This document shows positions 1-10,561 of a stretch of DNA of 64,000 nt, in pieces. The translations under genes and the position numbers were made by a program. Below the pieces are notes generated by a model. The model was not told the origin of the DNA. It did no database searches and saw only the letters and a program-made list of their open reading frames with translations. Each line of letters opens with the position of its first letter. The stretch's first letter is position 1. Source of the stretch: Trichosporon coremiiforme (Eukaryota; Basidiomycota; Tremellomycetes; Trichosporonales; Trichosporonaceae); assembly GCA_039545355.1 (NCBI GenBank), contig BCJJ01000014.1, positions 375,914-439,913 of the forward strand. Direction: 5' to 3'.

Positions 1-3000
1 GCCGCGGCCAGACTGGTCCGCGGGCTCGACGGTCGTGAGGTGGCGCATGGTCGGGCGTCCGTGGGGACAGTTCCACGGTTGGTCAATAGTGCCCATGTTG
101 CGAACGAGTTGCTCCATCTTGGGCTTCGCAAGCGCTGTGCCAATCATGACACTGCGCCGACAAGCGCGCATGGCGAACATGGCTCTCGCCTTGCTCGTGC
201 GCGGGTTGTCGTGTCCGTCATTGATACGGTGGATGAGTTCGGCCAAGTCACTCTCGTCAAACACAGTATCCCGGCTGACGGGCACGGCGCACAGTTTCAC
301 CCGTCGTCCCGGAACGCCGTCCGCATCATACTTGAGCTCGAAGCCATTGCGCTCCACGACGTCCTGGTGGTCGATCAGCGTGATCTCGTCCCCGGCGCTG
401 AGCTGGAGCGTCTTGGGTGCAAGCAGACCTTGCGCCTGGATGCGGTAGGTGCGCTGCAGGGTCTCAAAGTTGTACTTTTCGTCGCTGGCGTGCTGGTCGA
501 TGATGTACAGGTCCTCTTCGCCCTCGGTGCTGGAGGGTAAAGCGGCGATGATGAAGCCCCTGTTAAACTGACCCAGGATACGCATGCGCGCAAAGTCGGC
601 CTTGTCGATGGAACGCGAGAGAGCTGCTTCGGCGCTGGCTAAGTCCCGATTCTGCACGCCCGCTGCTGATGTCGCCTGGCCCTTCTTCAGCTTAGTGGCC
701 AAGTCTGCCTTGGGTTTCGAGGTGTTCAGAGACAGGGATGCCCAGCGGCGCTGTACCTTCTCCATGTCGAAGCGGAGCGTCGCCTCAGAGGCGGGGGTCG
801 CGGAAACAATCTCCTCTCGGTATCCTCCCTCGTCGACGTAGATGGCTTCTCGCTCGGCTGGGGCTGCTTGGCCAACAGCAGGAGATCCACAGCACAGGTC
901 GTCGACCTCTTGTGAGCTGTGCCCATGCTGCGGACCGTCGTCTTGCTCTAGCTCCGCAGTGGCGGTCATACCTCCCCCATTTTCGGCACCCTCATCAGCC
1001 TCCTCGGCCACGCTGGGTTCTCTGAAGGGAGACCGTCGCTCCACGGGAGGCGAAGCCTCAGCGGAACGGTGGTTCGGTCGCGGGATCTGAGACTCAGAGA
1101 ACTTGACCTGAACCTCTTCGACCTCCACATCGTGGTCAGACGGCGGTTGCGGTTCTACCGGCTCCTCGGAGGGCTCTCTTCTCCGGTGTCTCAGCTGTGA
1201 CAACATCTCCGTTCGACGAGAAGCTCGGTCCATCTGAGACGGTGACTCCATTACGACCACACCTTCCTTCTCCACCTCCTCCTGCCGGGACCTCCGCGTC
1301 GCGTTGTTCCAGAATCGCTGCAGCGGCGACTCCTTCGCGACGCTTGTCGAGGATCTCGACGTTCGTGATAACCGGCTTGGCCGCTCCTCGACCTCGACCT
1401 CGGGCTCTGCCATGTCCACGTCCTCGTCTGCCTGTGCGTCCGGCTCCGGCTCGGATTCTGGTTCTGGTTCTGGCTCAGACTCCCCCGCACGAATGGTAGA
1501 GGCTGGGGCTGGTGTCGCTGAGCTCCTGTAGCCCTGCAACTTGTCGCGGGGACTTGTCCGTGGACGCTTCTGCGGTGACCAGGAAGCTGTCGTCGTGTCG
1601 AGAGTTGCAACCACAGTGTCCGGACGGCGCTTGCGAGGGGCGGGTTGCGGCTGGTCTTCCTCCTCGCTGACCGCACCGTTGGGCACAGGTTCCGCCTCTG
1701 CCTCATCCTCCTCTTCTTCCTCGGCTACGGCTTCGCCTCCCTCCTGCTCGTCTCCCCCCTCCTCCACGTCCGCTTCCTCCTCGTCATCGTCAATGACGGG
1801 TTTCTGCGAAGCGAGTATTCGGTTGATCTGGCTCGCGCCACCGACCGCGAAGTTAGAGCGTGTCGGGGCGTAGAACTGGTCCAGCGCTTCCCTAAGCGCC
1901 GTAATGATGTTGCGCTCCGAGTGCACGAACATGGTGCGCTTGTCGGGACTGACGTTGATATCGACGCTCTCTGGCGGGAGGCGGAAGTCGAGCACGGCCA
2001 ACGGCACCTGCGAAATGTTGTACGTTTTGTACACCTCGTTGACAGCCTTCATCACCTGCGGAGTCAGCTGAGGAGCAAGCCGCGAAGCTGAGATGGCGTA
2101 CCTGTGGAAGGTTGCATGGCCGGCCGTTGATGTAGGTATACTGTCTGTCTGAACTTGCGCGACCGTGTCCCTGGGCGGCGCTGCTGATCAGCCCAGTGAC
2201 GCGGACCGGTTGAGAACTGGGAGTCAGCTACGAAGACGGGCTATTCAAAGCTTACGAGACGTCCAGTCCTTCCCGTCGAGCCATGGCCCGATCTACCTCG
2301 ACGTCAAAGTTCAGGTCCAGGTCGACAAGCCCTGTCAGAGCCTTCGCTCCCCAAAGAGCGCTGACGGAGGCGCGTACGCCACCTCGTCCATCGGTAGTGA
2401 GGACCGTGTTCCGTTTCCTGTTTGTCAGCTGGCCGTGCATGGCGTGTAGCTTACGGATTCCTCCCTGCGCCGAGTGTCTCGACCTTGAGCCTGACGCCTT
2501 TCCGTCCGTCGCCAACAGACGCCGGAACCAGCGCGTATGCCGTCAAGATGCCTAACGCCTTGGCAAACTCGCGCTTTGCGGTGCGCTCAAACTCCTTCCG
2601 TCGCACGGGGAGAGGGCGGAACAGCCCTGACAGCGTTATCGTTGTCCCCCGCTGTGAGGAGTTAGGGAAGAAACTTTATGACAAACTCACACTCCGCGCC
2701 TCCTTCGACGTGGACAGGAGACGCCCATCGCGCCCCAGCGTCAGCACGGCGCCCATCGGTGCCGTCTCGCTTGTCGCCGTCTTGACGGTGACAGACTCGC
2801 AGAGCGCACACAGCGCCGACAGAGCTTCTCCGCGGAATCCAAAAGTTTCGACATGCGCCAGCTCTTCAAGCGAAGGGAGCTTCGACGTATGGTGTTTCAG
2901 CGCTGTCGTCAGCTCAGTCATACCCACTCAAGGTGACTCACCTACGCCGTCCCAGTCTTCCTCCTTGATACCGCTGCCGTTGTCGGTGACCTCAACGCTG

Positions 3001-3186
3001 TCCAAGCCGTTGTCCTTTATGCGAACGTCTGATGTCAGCTATACGTCTGCGCAGCAAGAGCTCACCGACACTCGTCGCGCCCGCGTCAATCGCGTTCTCG
3101 ACTAGCTCCTTTACGGCCGACTGGAGGTCGAGGACGACCTGTCCCGAGTGCAGGCGGTGGACCGAGGTCTGGTCTATCGCTGTCAT
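1..3186 (-). CDS. PMS1: PMS1/PMS2-type MutL mismatch repair endonuclease (3' end cut by window)
   Basis: This is the endonuclease subunit of MutL-alpha, which pairs with Mlh1 and nicks DNA during mismatch repair in the nucleus. The N-terminal GHKL ATPase domain is clear: a start reading [18 protein letters not shown], the ENAIDAGAT motif, DNGSGI and GFRGEALS, then LPVRRKEFE and SPDKRTMF. After a long acidic, disordered linker (roughly 1000-1900) comes the C-terminal domain beginning [10 protein letters not shown] near position 580. It carries the metal-binding endonuclease motif [12 protein letters not shown], then [12 protein letters not shown] and CPHGRPT, so the nuclease looks intact. Several short introns lie in the 5' half (for example about 3026-3062 and 2900-2940). 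No stop is reached before base 1, so the last residues lie outside the window. It is divergent from GPI19, with 221 bp between the start codons. Confidence 0.95.
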
Positions 3187-3407
3187 GTCAGTAGGTCCTT
3201 CAAATACGGCGACTCACCCTTGATCGTGGCCATTGCGCCAGTTGGTGTACGAGTCGAAAGAAGGTCCTTAGACACGCGCGTCGATATTGTTGTTGCCGCC
3301 GGTCGCGTAACCTGCGACCTCCACCAGGCCGTGCCTTAAAGTTGTGCTGCAAAGTCGACCCAACCAGACTGGCAACTACATCCAGCATCGCCCAGTCCAC
3401 GACACGT

Positions 3408-4022
3408 ATGGCCATGACTGCCCCAGCTCAGCGAGCGCCGCGGATAGACACGAGTGTCCCCAGCAGCCCGTTGCAGGGTGAAACGTCGGCCCTCGAACCT
3501 ATCTCGCCATGGCCGCCTGCCGAGCCCGAGGAACCAGACGCGGTCCTGAAAGAACAGCTTCCCTCTGCCAAGGAAGTGTACGGCAGCCTCGCTGTGCTCC
3601 TGACCTACTTCGCTTTCGCGCTGTACTTGGTATGGGGATTTGCGCCGCGCGGATGGCTGGACAAGGCCGGCTGGACTTGGTATCCCGATCGGTGAGCTAG
3701 GGTGGCTGCGGCTGCAGAGAGCTGACCAACAGCGAATGGGCTCTCATCGTGCCGTGCTGGATCATGGTCGGGTTCCTTGTCTCGTACTTTGGATACATTA
3801 ACCTCACGATATACATGATTCCGCCATTTGACTCGATCACAACGATCAGAGGTGAGCTACGACGCACGTTGAAGCTGAAGGACAGACGAATACTCCAACC
3901 TCCACGACGAGGAGTACTACTACAAGTTTGCGGACCCCACCACCGTCCCAGAAGCAATCGACATCCCGCTCGATCTCGTCAACCGCGTCCTGTACCCTCC
4001 TCCATCTCCGACGTCATCATAA
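3408..4022 (+). CDS. GPI19: GPI-GlcNAc transferase subunit P (PIG-P/Gpi19)
   Basis: This is a small subunit of the ER enzyme that transfers GlcNAc to phosphatidylinositol, the first step of GPI anchor synthesis. Three exons join in frame (about 3408-3691, 3733-3851, 3886-4022) to give 179 residues. An N-terminal disordered stretch of about 60 residues is followed by the PIG-P domain: a first membrane helix (LAVLLTYFAFALYLVWGF), the conserved WYPDREWAL junction across intron 1, a second helix (IMVGFLVSYFGYI) and the typical DEYSNL segment after intron 2. The start was placed at MAMTAPAQ because it is the first ATG in the frame after the divergent promoter; an ATG two codons later is equally possible. 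The two introns are 41 and 34 nt. Confidence 0.9.
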
Positions 4023-4049
4023 TTGTACATTGTATGCATCTAGTCTTCT

Positions 4050-4873
4050 CTAACCCTCGACATTCTTGATTCCCTCATCATCGGTCGCGAGTTTCGCTTT
4101 GGCAAACTCCTCTGTCCTCGGCAGATCCATCGTGCTCCTCCACACCTCGCTCGTCTCTACCTCAACCTCCCCCTCACTCTCGAGCGCGAGTACGTGTCCT
4201 CCGCTCTTCCTCTCGTCATCGATGAAGTGCATATGCACGCCAGCAACCGAGATACCCTGTAAGAACTGCGGGGACCGGAAGCCGACACAAGTGCCTTTGA
4301 TGGGTCCATCGAGCGTCACCGTCACCTGCCGCGAGGCGACGCCCTTCAGACCCTCACCCGGGTAACATTGTCCTTCGGCCGTGCGGCACTTCACACTCTT
4401 GAATGTGCCACGGATACGGAAGGCGACGTGCGCATTCGTCGCTCCGGGACATTGTTGCTCGAGGATCGGCTCGATGCCGTTCTTCTCGGCTATTGTCGCG
4501 CGGGTCGTCTTCGTGCTCTCGAACTTGGTGATCTGCGCGAAGGGAGTGAGGTCGCCTGGGTGTCAGCTATGGGCTTTAGTCATCATGTAACGAGAGAAGG
4601 TGCCCTCAGCACTTCACTGCCTGACCTCCAGGACCATCAGGAGACGCGAAACTCACCTCCCTCTCCAACATCTGCTGGTCGCACGCTCCCGTCGTGCTTC
4701 ATCTGGTACACCTCGCCGTCCGTAATGATGAGCTCGCCCTGCATGTGTCGAAACGTCCCGAGTCCAAGGTCGCCGTGCTTGAGGAGCTTGCCGCACTCGA
4801 GTCCCTGGTCCGCGACTCCGTCCATGAGCGCGGAGACGACGGAGAACTGGTACAGCTCATTTGGTTCGGGCAT
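4050..4873 (-). CDS. Alpha-acetolactate decarboxylase
   Basis: The predicted enzyme decarboxylates acetolactate to acetoin, diverting a branched-chain amino acid intermediate. Two exons (about 4873-4657 and 4555-4050) give 240 residues, the usual length of the family. Recognisable blocks are ALMDGVADQGLECGKLLKHG, GDLGLGTF, GELIITDGEVYQ, SVRPADVGEGG at the intron, KSVKCRT, and the zinc site GVHMHFIDDERKSGGHVL, whose three histidines match the metal ligands of bacterial enzymes. No signal peptide is obvious, so cytosol is likely. This family is best known in bacteria and is patchy in fungi; that points to an old transfer, but this is inference and the gene now has a normal host-style intron. 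Its C-terminal end lies 28 bp from the convergent GPI19 stop. A GGAA microsatellite lies 41 bp upstream of the start. Confidence 0.9.
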
Positions 4874-4913
4874 AGTCTTCGGGTTGTTAACAAGTTAGAT
4901 TGAGTGTGCTAAT

Positions 4914-4984
4914 GGAAGGAAGGAAGGAAGGAAGGAAGGAAGGAAGGAAGGAAGGAAGGAAGGAAGGAAGGAAGGAAGGAAGGA
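4914..4984. repeat. (GGAA)n tetranucleotide microsatellite
   Basis: About 17 perfect or near-perfect GGAA units run without interruption. They start 41 bp upstream of the acetolactate decarboxylase ATG, so on the sense strand of that gene they form a CCTT pyrimidine tract in the leader or core promoter. Such tracts are length-variable in populations. Confidence 0.97.
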
Positions 4985-6618
4985 GAAGAGAGAGGTTGCC
5001 CGATTGCGAGCAGGTGGAGACATGGAGACGGGCTGACTTTATCTCGGCCGAGATACTGTAGATGACGTCGTCTCGTAATCTGTTGGGTGGCGACTGATTT
5101 CCATTTGCCCGACAATCCATGAACGGAATGTCTTACTGTCGGTCAGCAACGATGATCCGCAATGTCGTTGCCCGTCGTTAACGCAGTCCGCATGGTCAAG
5201 AAGCAACTCAATACAGGCCCTTCAACATAGAATGACTTGAGCACGACGCTATCACTCGTTTGCCGAGGCTGCAGTGGTAGAGACTCACAACTACGACGAC
5301 ACCGCCTTCGCAATCTTTCTCGTCATCGTCCCCGACGTCAGCATCGGGGCTGTCCCATCTTCTTCTGAACTCTCGGACTACTTTCCAAGAGCACAAACGT
5401 ACATAATTCTAGTTTTTCCCTCAAACTCGCCTTTACGCCCGAACCCTACGGGTAGCACGGGATGCGAGTCCGGAGTGCTCTCCCACTCCCGAGCAGAGGG
5501 GTGTCAAGACCCCGCCACCGTTTATGTGGTGATATTCCGTTTCGCTACCCTAGACAGGACTCTTGAGCTGTTCACTGCTTTACATGGCGGAGAGACCTAA
5601 CAAGGTAGGAAACGAAGGTCGATGGCCGTTTCGACAGGCGCTACCTTGCGCCGACGTCTACATTAGCGCTTCTCATTTCACATCTTGCGTGTTTACAACT
5701 GCTCCACTGTTGCATAGACGGGCATCTCCCCGTTTTCCGCATGTTACGGTTCTCGCTGACTTTCCAGGCGACAGGGGATTGTGGTTCTAGCTGGCTGTCT
5801 AGGCTACAGGAGATTGGAAACATGGCATAACGGGCGCTTGGAATGACCCTGCCCCGAGCAGAAATCAAGAAGTAGAGACTGACCGGTACATCCATTCATC
5901 TTATGATCTCACCCTTCGGCGCCGGCGACAACACTCCCCGAACTCTCCATGCCATACCTCGACGACGTCATGGATCTTACGCCGTGATGGTCTTGACGTC
6001 AGTGCCATCCCGATAATTGATGTGTGGCAGCTCTACGGCGTCGTATAGGCTCGATCTGCCCCTCACATCGCCACAAACTCGAGACCCTCTACTGAAGGAG
6101 TTCACGCGGACTTGTAAACACTGCTGGTGACTCCATTGCGCACGCCGCAACCAGGGCTTTCATGCTTACGCTGCTTGCCAACAGCCACGCACCGTCGTCA
6201 GGCTGAGTTGTGGGTATCGCGTCAGAACCGCCAGACGAGGAAGGCACCTCACAAGCCCAACAGGCACAACGCCACTTGCCTCACAGCTGACAAGAAGTTC
6301 CGAATGAGCCAAGCTTAGTCATCATCTGTGCGAGGCTTTACCCAACGAACTGCATCGTGACAGTAAAGAATATGTCTAAGTTCTATGCATACAGTGGCGT
6401 GATCATCAAAGTAGTAACACAACGGCCTATAGCCAAAGGGCGGTGGTTGGACACCATGTCGCCGGGTTGTTTGCGTGAGAGGGCCAGCGAGAAGACTCGG
6501 CTGGAACGGACCGCCTCTCGCCAACTTGACCGACGACAGAACGTGCTCGGCGTTGATAACCGGGCTGCCCCACACGTTGAGATTGAGTTCGATTCTTCCA
6601 GACGTATTGGGGGTTCGA
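4985..6618. other. Gene-poor intergenic stretch
   Basis: No convincing gene is visible over 1.6 kb. The left end should hold the promoter of the acetolactate decarboxylase and the right end the 3' untranslated region of msrA. Open frames here are short (about 110 codons or fewer), lack family motifs and lack the GC-rich codon pattern of the neighbours. No tRNA B-box in a foldable context was found. Confidence 0.5.
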
Positions 6619-7472
6619 TTACCAGTACACGCGGTGGGTGGGGCACTCGTATCCGGCGGGGTTGTGCTCGACTGTTTGTCAGCTCAGAAGACGATAGGCG
6701 TAACTCACGATACTTCTGATGGTACTCCTCGGCCGTGTACCACTTGCCCGCAGGCGAGACCTCAGTCATAATCTTCTTGCTGGGGAAGCTGACGTTAGCT
6801 CTTGAGAGCAGTACTAAGCTCACTACTTCTCCTGGACCTGCTGCGTGACCTCCTTCGCGATCTTCTCCTGCTCGGCGCCGTGATAGAAGATGGCCGATCG
6901 GTACTCTGTCCTGTCAGCCGTGGTCTAAGCGGTGGGCACTTACGGCTTCCAAAGTCCGGACCCTGCGAGTTGAGAGTGGTCGGGTCGTGCGTGCGGTAGA
7001 AGAACTCGACGAGCTCGCCGTATCCGACAGCTCCCTTCTGGTACTGCACACGAACGGCCTCGGCGTGGTTGGTGCTACCCGTGCAGACCTGCCTGTACGC
7101 TGAAGGTCAGTTGAGTAGTCCTACCACCCAACTCACAAGGGTCGTTGACGTCGCCGCCGGTGTAGCCGACCTCGGCCTTCCAGCCCGGGAGGTTACCGTA
7201 GTACTTGTTGAAGAGGTGCTCAGTTCCCCACTGCTGTCAGTTGTGCTCGTAGCGCGTTAACCTACGAAGCATCCAGAAGCAAAGGTCGCGACCTCGACTG
7301 TGTGGGCGTCAGACTCGGTGAATTCCGAATGTGGCTTACCTCCTTCCTGGAGACCGGCGGCCTTGGCTTGCTCGGCGCTCTTGATGGCGGCGGGGACGGT
7401 GGGAGGGGAAGGGGTCTGGTGCTTCATTGGTGTGCGTGGTGCGGAGGTGAAGAAGGATCTGAAGATGTTCAT
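6619..7472 (-). CDS. msrA: Peptide methionine sulfoxide reductase MsrA
   Basis: This enzyme reduces methionine-S-sulfoxide in proteins using thioredoxin. The catalytic motif GCFWGTEH is formed across an intron at about 7266/7230: the unspliced reading ends in GCFV and splicing restores the Trp. Further family blocks follow across short introns: [54 protein letters not shown] (here split by an intron), TEVSPAGKWYTAEEYHQKYLEHNPAGY, ending in THRVYW and TAA at 6619. A probable 42-nt intron (about 7298-7339) is a multiple of three, so its retention would add 14 residues ahead of the active site. The N-terminus MNIFRSFFTSAP could be a weak mitochondrial leader. At least six introns are present. 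It is divergent from HIS4. Confidence 0.92.
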
Positions 7473-7907
7473 TGGGGAAGAAAAGACGAGGGACAGCGAG
7501 ATGGAGGATGCTTAAGTCATGTTCGGACTCGAGAAGCGATGTCGCCATCGCCATCTTGAACGCGGGGCGAGATCCAGGGAGGACAGGGTGCGCAGGGTTG
7601 TGCGCAGTGGGCAGGGCAGTCACTTGCCGCTTTGCCGCACGCTCTTGTCCGATTGCCGGACGGGCTGGCATGGTCTACTCGTTCTTGACACGTGGTGTAT
7701 GACGTGTTAAAGTGGGCCGCAGAGCGGGCGACTCGACGAGGAGATCTCGAGTCCGCAGAGTCCGGTAGGCCCGATAAAATTGATTCCGGCCGCACAGTTA
7801 GAGCGAGTCGATTATGACAGTGAGATCTACGGCCCGACGGTGGCCGACAGCAAAAATCAAGAGGCGGACCACAGAGTTCATACGTCTCCACAACAACATC
7901 GACCACC
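7473..7907. promoter_or_regulatory. Shared msrA/HIS4 divergent promoter region
   Basis: These 435 bp separate the two divergent start codons. I searched by eye for a TGACTC/TGASTCA Gcn4-type element expected for a histidine gene and did not find a full copy; an AT-rich GATAAAATTGATT patch lies about 130 bp before the HIS4 ATG. Confidence 0.4.
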
Positions 7908-10433
7908 ATGACGCGCCCCGTCTTTGTCCCGCTCGTGGACCCCACCGCCAACGCACTCATCCCCTCACTAGCCCTCATCGGCCCCCTCCTCATCCCCACC
8001 TCCCTCCTCGATGCCGTCCGCCCCTCCCTTCCCCCGTCAGCCTCCTACATCGTCGAGGCGTCCGCCGCCAAGCCCGACACCGACCTTGTCGCCATCCTGA
8101 ACAACGGCGCCAAGGCTCTCGTCGTCTCCCAGGCTCAGCTCGACAATCTCGCTGACGTTCCCAAGGAGCGCCTGATTGTCAAGGTCGCCGAGAGCGAGCT
8201 CGCCAACGCCGCTCAGCTTCCCGCCGGAGCACTGTACGTTTCCGCCTCTAAGGTCGTCACCCCCAAGGAGATCGGCTTCAAGGGTCCTATCTTCCTCCAG
8301 ACCGAGGTCACCGCCGCCAACGCTGTTGAGACGATCAAGGCCGCCGGTGACGCTACCGTCGTTCTCCCCACCGCCCTTCTCACCGAGGGTGCCTCCACCT
8401 CCTCGCACGTCGGCATTGCCGATGCGTTCCTCGCTCCGGTCATCAGCGACAGGCCCGACGGACTGTTCCCCACCATCGTTGCTTCCTCCACCCACTCCTC
8501 TCGCCCGCTTGGCATGGTTTACAGCTCCCGTGAGAGCGTCGCCGAGGCCATCAAGACCCAGAAGGGTGTCTACCAGAGCCGCAAGCATGGTCTGTGGCGC
8601 AAGGGCGAGACGTCTGGCTCGGTCCAGGACCTCGTCAAGATCGACCTCGACTGTGACACCGACTCTCTCGTCTTCGAGGTTGTTCAGCACGGCACCGGCT
8701 TCTGCCACCTCGGCACCCCTACCTGCTTCGGTCAGTGGTCCGGTCTCGCCAAGCTCGAGGACACTCTCCAGTCACGTTTCGTTTCCGCTCCCGAGGGCAG
8801 CTACACCAAGCGTCTCTTCACCGACGAGAAGCTGCTCCGTACCAAGATTATGGAGGAGGCCGAGGAGCTCTGCGACGCCAACACCAAGGAGGAAGTTGCC
8901 TTCGAGGCTGCCGACCTTATCTACTTCGCCCTTACTCGCGCAGTCAGCAAGGGTGTCAGCCTGAAGGACATTGAGCTCGCCCTCGACGCCAAGTCGCTGA
9001 AGGTTACGCGCCGCAAGGGAGATGCCAAGCCGAAATGGGAGGAGAAGGTCCAGCCGGCCGCCGCCGCTGCCTCAGCTGCTGCCCCCGCCCCTGAGGCTGC
9101 CTCCGAGGACAAGCCTATCCGCATGCGCACCACCGTCCTCAAGAACGTCTCGAAGGAGGAGCGCCCGCAGCTCCTTGTCCGCCCCGTTCTCAACTCGCTT
9201 GCTATGATTGACAAGGTCAAGCCCATTGTCGAGCGTGTTCAGAAGGAGGGTGACGCCGGTCTCAAGGCCATGACGAAGCAGTTCGACAAGGCCGACCTCG
9301 AGTCCAATGTCCAGCTTCCTCCCTTCGCCACTCCCTCCGAGGTGGAGCTCCCCGCCGACGTCCGTGCCGCCATTGACCAGGCTTACTCGAATGTCAAGGA
9401 GTTCCACGCCGCCCAGCTCGACGCCGCTCCCCTCCGTGTTGAGACCATGCCTGGTGTTGTCTGCTCTCGTTTCGCCCGTCCGATTCAGCGTGTCGGTGTC
9501 TACGTCCCCGGTGGAACCGCCATCCTTCCCTCGACCGCTATCATGCTTGGTGTTCCTGCCCAGGTTGCCGGCTGCAAGGAGATCGTCCTCGCTACGCCGC
9601 CACGACCTGACGGATCCATCTCGCCCGAGGTTCTGTATGTCGCCAAGCTCGTCGGCGTCACCTGCATCCTCAAGGCCGGAGGAGCCCAGGCCGTCTCTGC
9701 TATGGCTTACGGAACGAAGGAGGTCCCGAAGGTTGACAAGATCTTTGGCCCCGGTAACCAGTGGGTCACCGCCGCCAAGATGCTGGTCCAGAACGACACC
9801 GACGCTCTTGTTTCCATCGACATGCCCGCCGGACCGTCAGAGGTTCTCGTCATTGCCGACGAGACTGCCAACCCGGTCTTCGTTGCCTCTGACCTGCTCT
9901 CGCAGGCCGAGCACGGTGTCGACTCGCAGGTCGTGCTTGTCGGCATCAACCTGACTGCTGAGAAGCTCTCGGAGATTGAGGCTGAGGTCGACAAGCAGGC
10001 TCGTGCACTCCCGCGAGTCAAGATTGCCCGCGAGGCGATCGGCAAGTCGCTCATTGTCCTCGTCGACACCCAGGACGAGGCCATGGACTTCTCAAACGAG
10101 TACGCTCCGGAGCACCTGATCCTGCACCTGAAGGACGCCCCTGGTGCCGTCCCCCAGGTCGAGAACGCCGGCAGTGTCTTCGTCGGTGCCTTCTCCCCCG
10201 AGTCGTGCGGCGACTACGCGTCCGGCACGAACCACACGCTCCCCACGAACGGCTACGCTCGCCAGTTCTCGGGTGTCAACACGCTCTCGTTCCAGAAGCA
10301 CATCACCAGCCAGGAGGTCACGGCCGACGGACTGCGCAAGCTTGGCCCCGTCGTCGTCACCCTCGCCGAGCGCGAGGGGCTCGAGGCGCACGCGAACGCG
10401 GTCCGCGTCCGCCTCGCCGAGCTCAGCAAGTAG
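7908..10433 (+). CDS. HIS4: Trifunctional histidine biosynthesis protein His4
   Basis: One intronless 841-residue chain carries three enzymes of the histidine pathway. After an N-terminal region of about 200 residues, the phosphoribosyl-AMP cyclohydrolase domain shows SRKHGLWRKGETSG and a GFCHLGTPTCF metal-site segment (roughly 225-275). The phosphoribosyl-ATP pyrophosphohydrolase domain has KIMEEAEEL and FEAADLIYFA (about 310-370). An Ala/Pro linker then leads to histidinol dehydrogenase (about 430-841), with RVGVYVPGGTA, GGAQAVSAMAYGT, KIFGPGNQWVTAAK, SIDMPAGPSEVLV, AEHGVDSQ and ASGTNHTLPT. Domain order and length match fungal HIS4. The lack of introns contrasts with most genes here and suggests high expression. 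The cytosol is the expected site. Confidence 0.97.
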   Translation: MTRPVFVPLVDPTANALIPSLALIGPLLIPTSLLDAVRPSLPPSASYIVEASAAKPDTDLVAILNNGAKALVVSQAQLDNLADVPKERLIVKVAESELANAAQLPAGALYVSASKVVTPKEIGFKGPIFLQTEVTAANAVETIKAAGDATVVLPTALLTEGASTSSHVGIADAFLAPVISDRPDGLFPTIVASSTHSSRPLGMVYSSRESVAEAIKTQKGVYQSRKHGLWRKGETSGSVQDLVKIDLDCDTDSLVFEVVQHGTGFCHLGTPTCFGQWSGLAKLEDTLQSRFVSAPEGSYTKRLFTDEKLLRTKIMEEAEELCDANTKEEVAFEAADLIYFALTRAVSKGVSLKDIELALDAKSLKVTRRKGDAKPKWEEKVQPAAAAASAAAPAPEAASEDKPIRMRTTVLKNVSKEERPQLLVRPVLNSLAMIDKVKPIVERVQKEGDAGLKAMTKQFDKADLESNVQLPPFATPSEVELPADVRAAIDQAYSNVKEFHAAQLDAAPLRVETMPGVVCSRFARPIQRVGVYVPGGTAILPSTAIMLGVPAQVAGCKEIVLATPPRPDGSISPEVLYVAKLVGVTCILKAGGAQAVSAMAYGTKEVPKVDKIFGPGNQWVTAAKMLVQNDTDALVSIDMPAGPSEVLVIADETANPVFVASDLLSQAEHGVDSQVVLVGINLTAEKLSEIEAEVDKQARALPRVKIAREAIGKSLIVLVDTQDEAMDFSNEYAPEHLILHLKDAPGAVPQVENAGSVFVGAFSPESCGDYASGTNHTLPTNGYARQFSGVNTLSFQKHITSQEVTADGLRKLGPVVVTLAEREGLEAHANAVRVRLAELSK

Positions 10434-10561
10434 ATTGACGCCACGCTTTTATGTTGTTATCTCTAGAAAAATGCATTTTAGTGACGATAGAAAAGAAACA
10501 CAGATGATGGATGCGGTTTGGGTTACTAATGCAGACACAGACTGAGGCCGGGGGGCACTGA

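Noticed and set aside
5274..5600. 108-codon open frame in the first gene-poor stretch
   Set aside because: Composition and length fit chance; no motif.
6605..6625. B-box-like GGTTCGATTAC on the plus strand
   Set aside because: It overlaps the MsrA stop codon on the other strand and no paired T-stem or cloverleaf surrounds it.
8037..8708. Antisense open frame of 223 codons inside HIS4
   Set aside because: Gly/Leu/Asp-rich product from the reverse of a biased coding exon; no motif.
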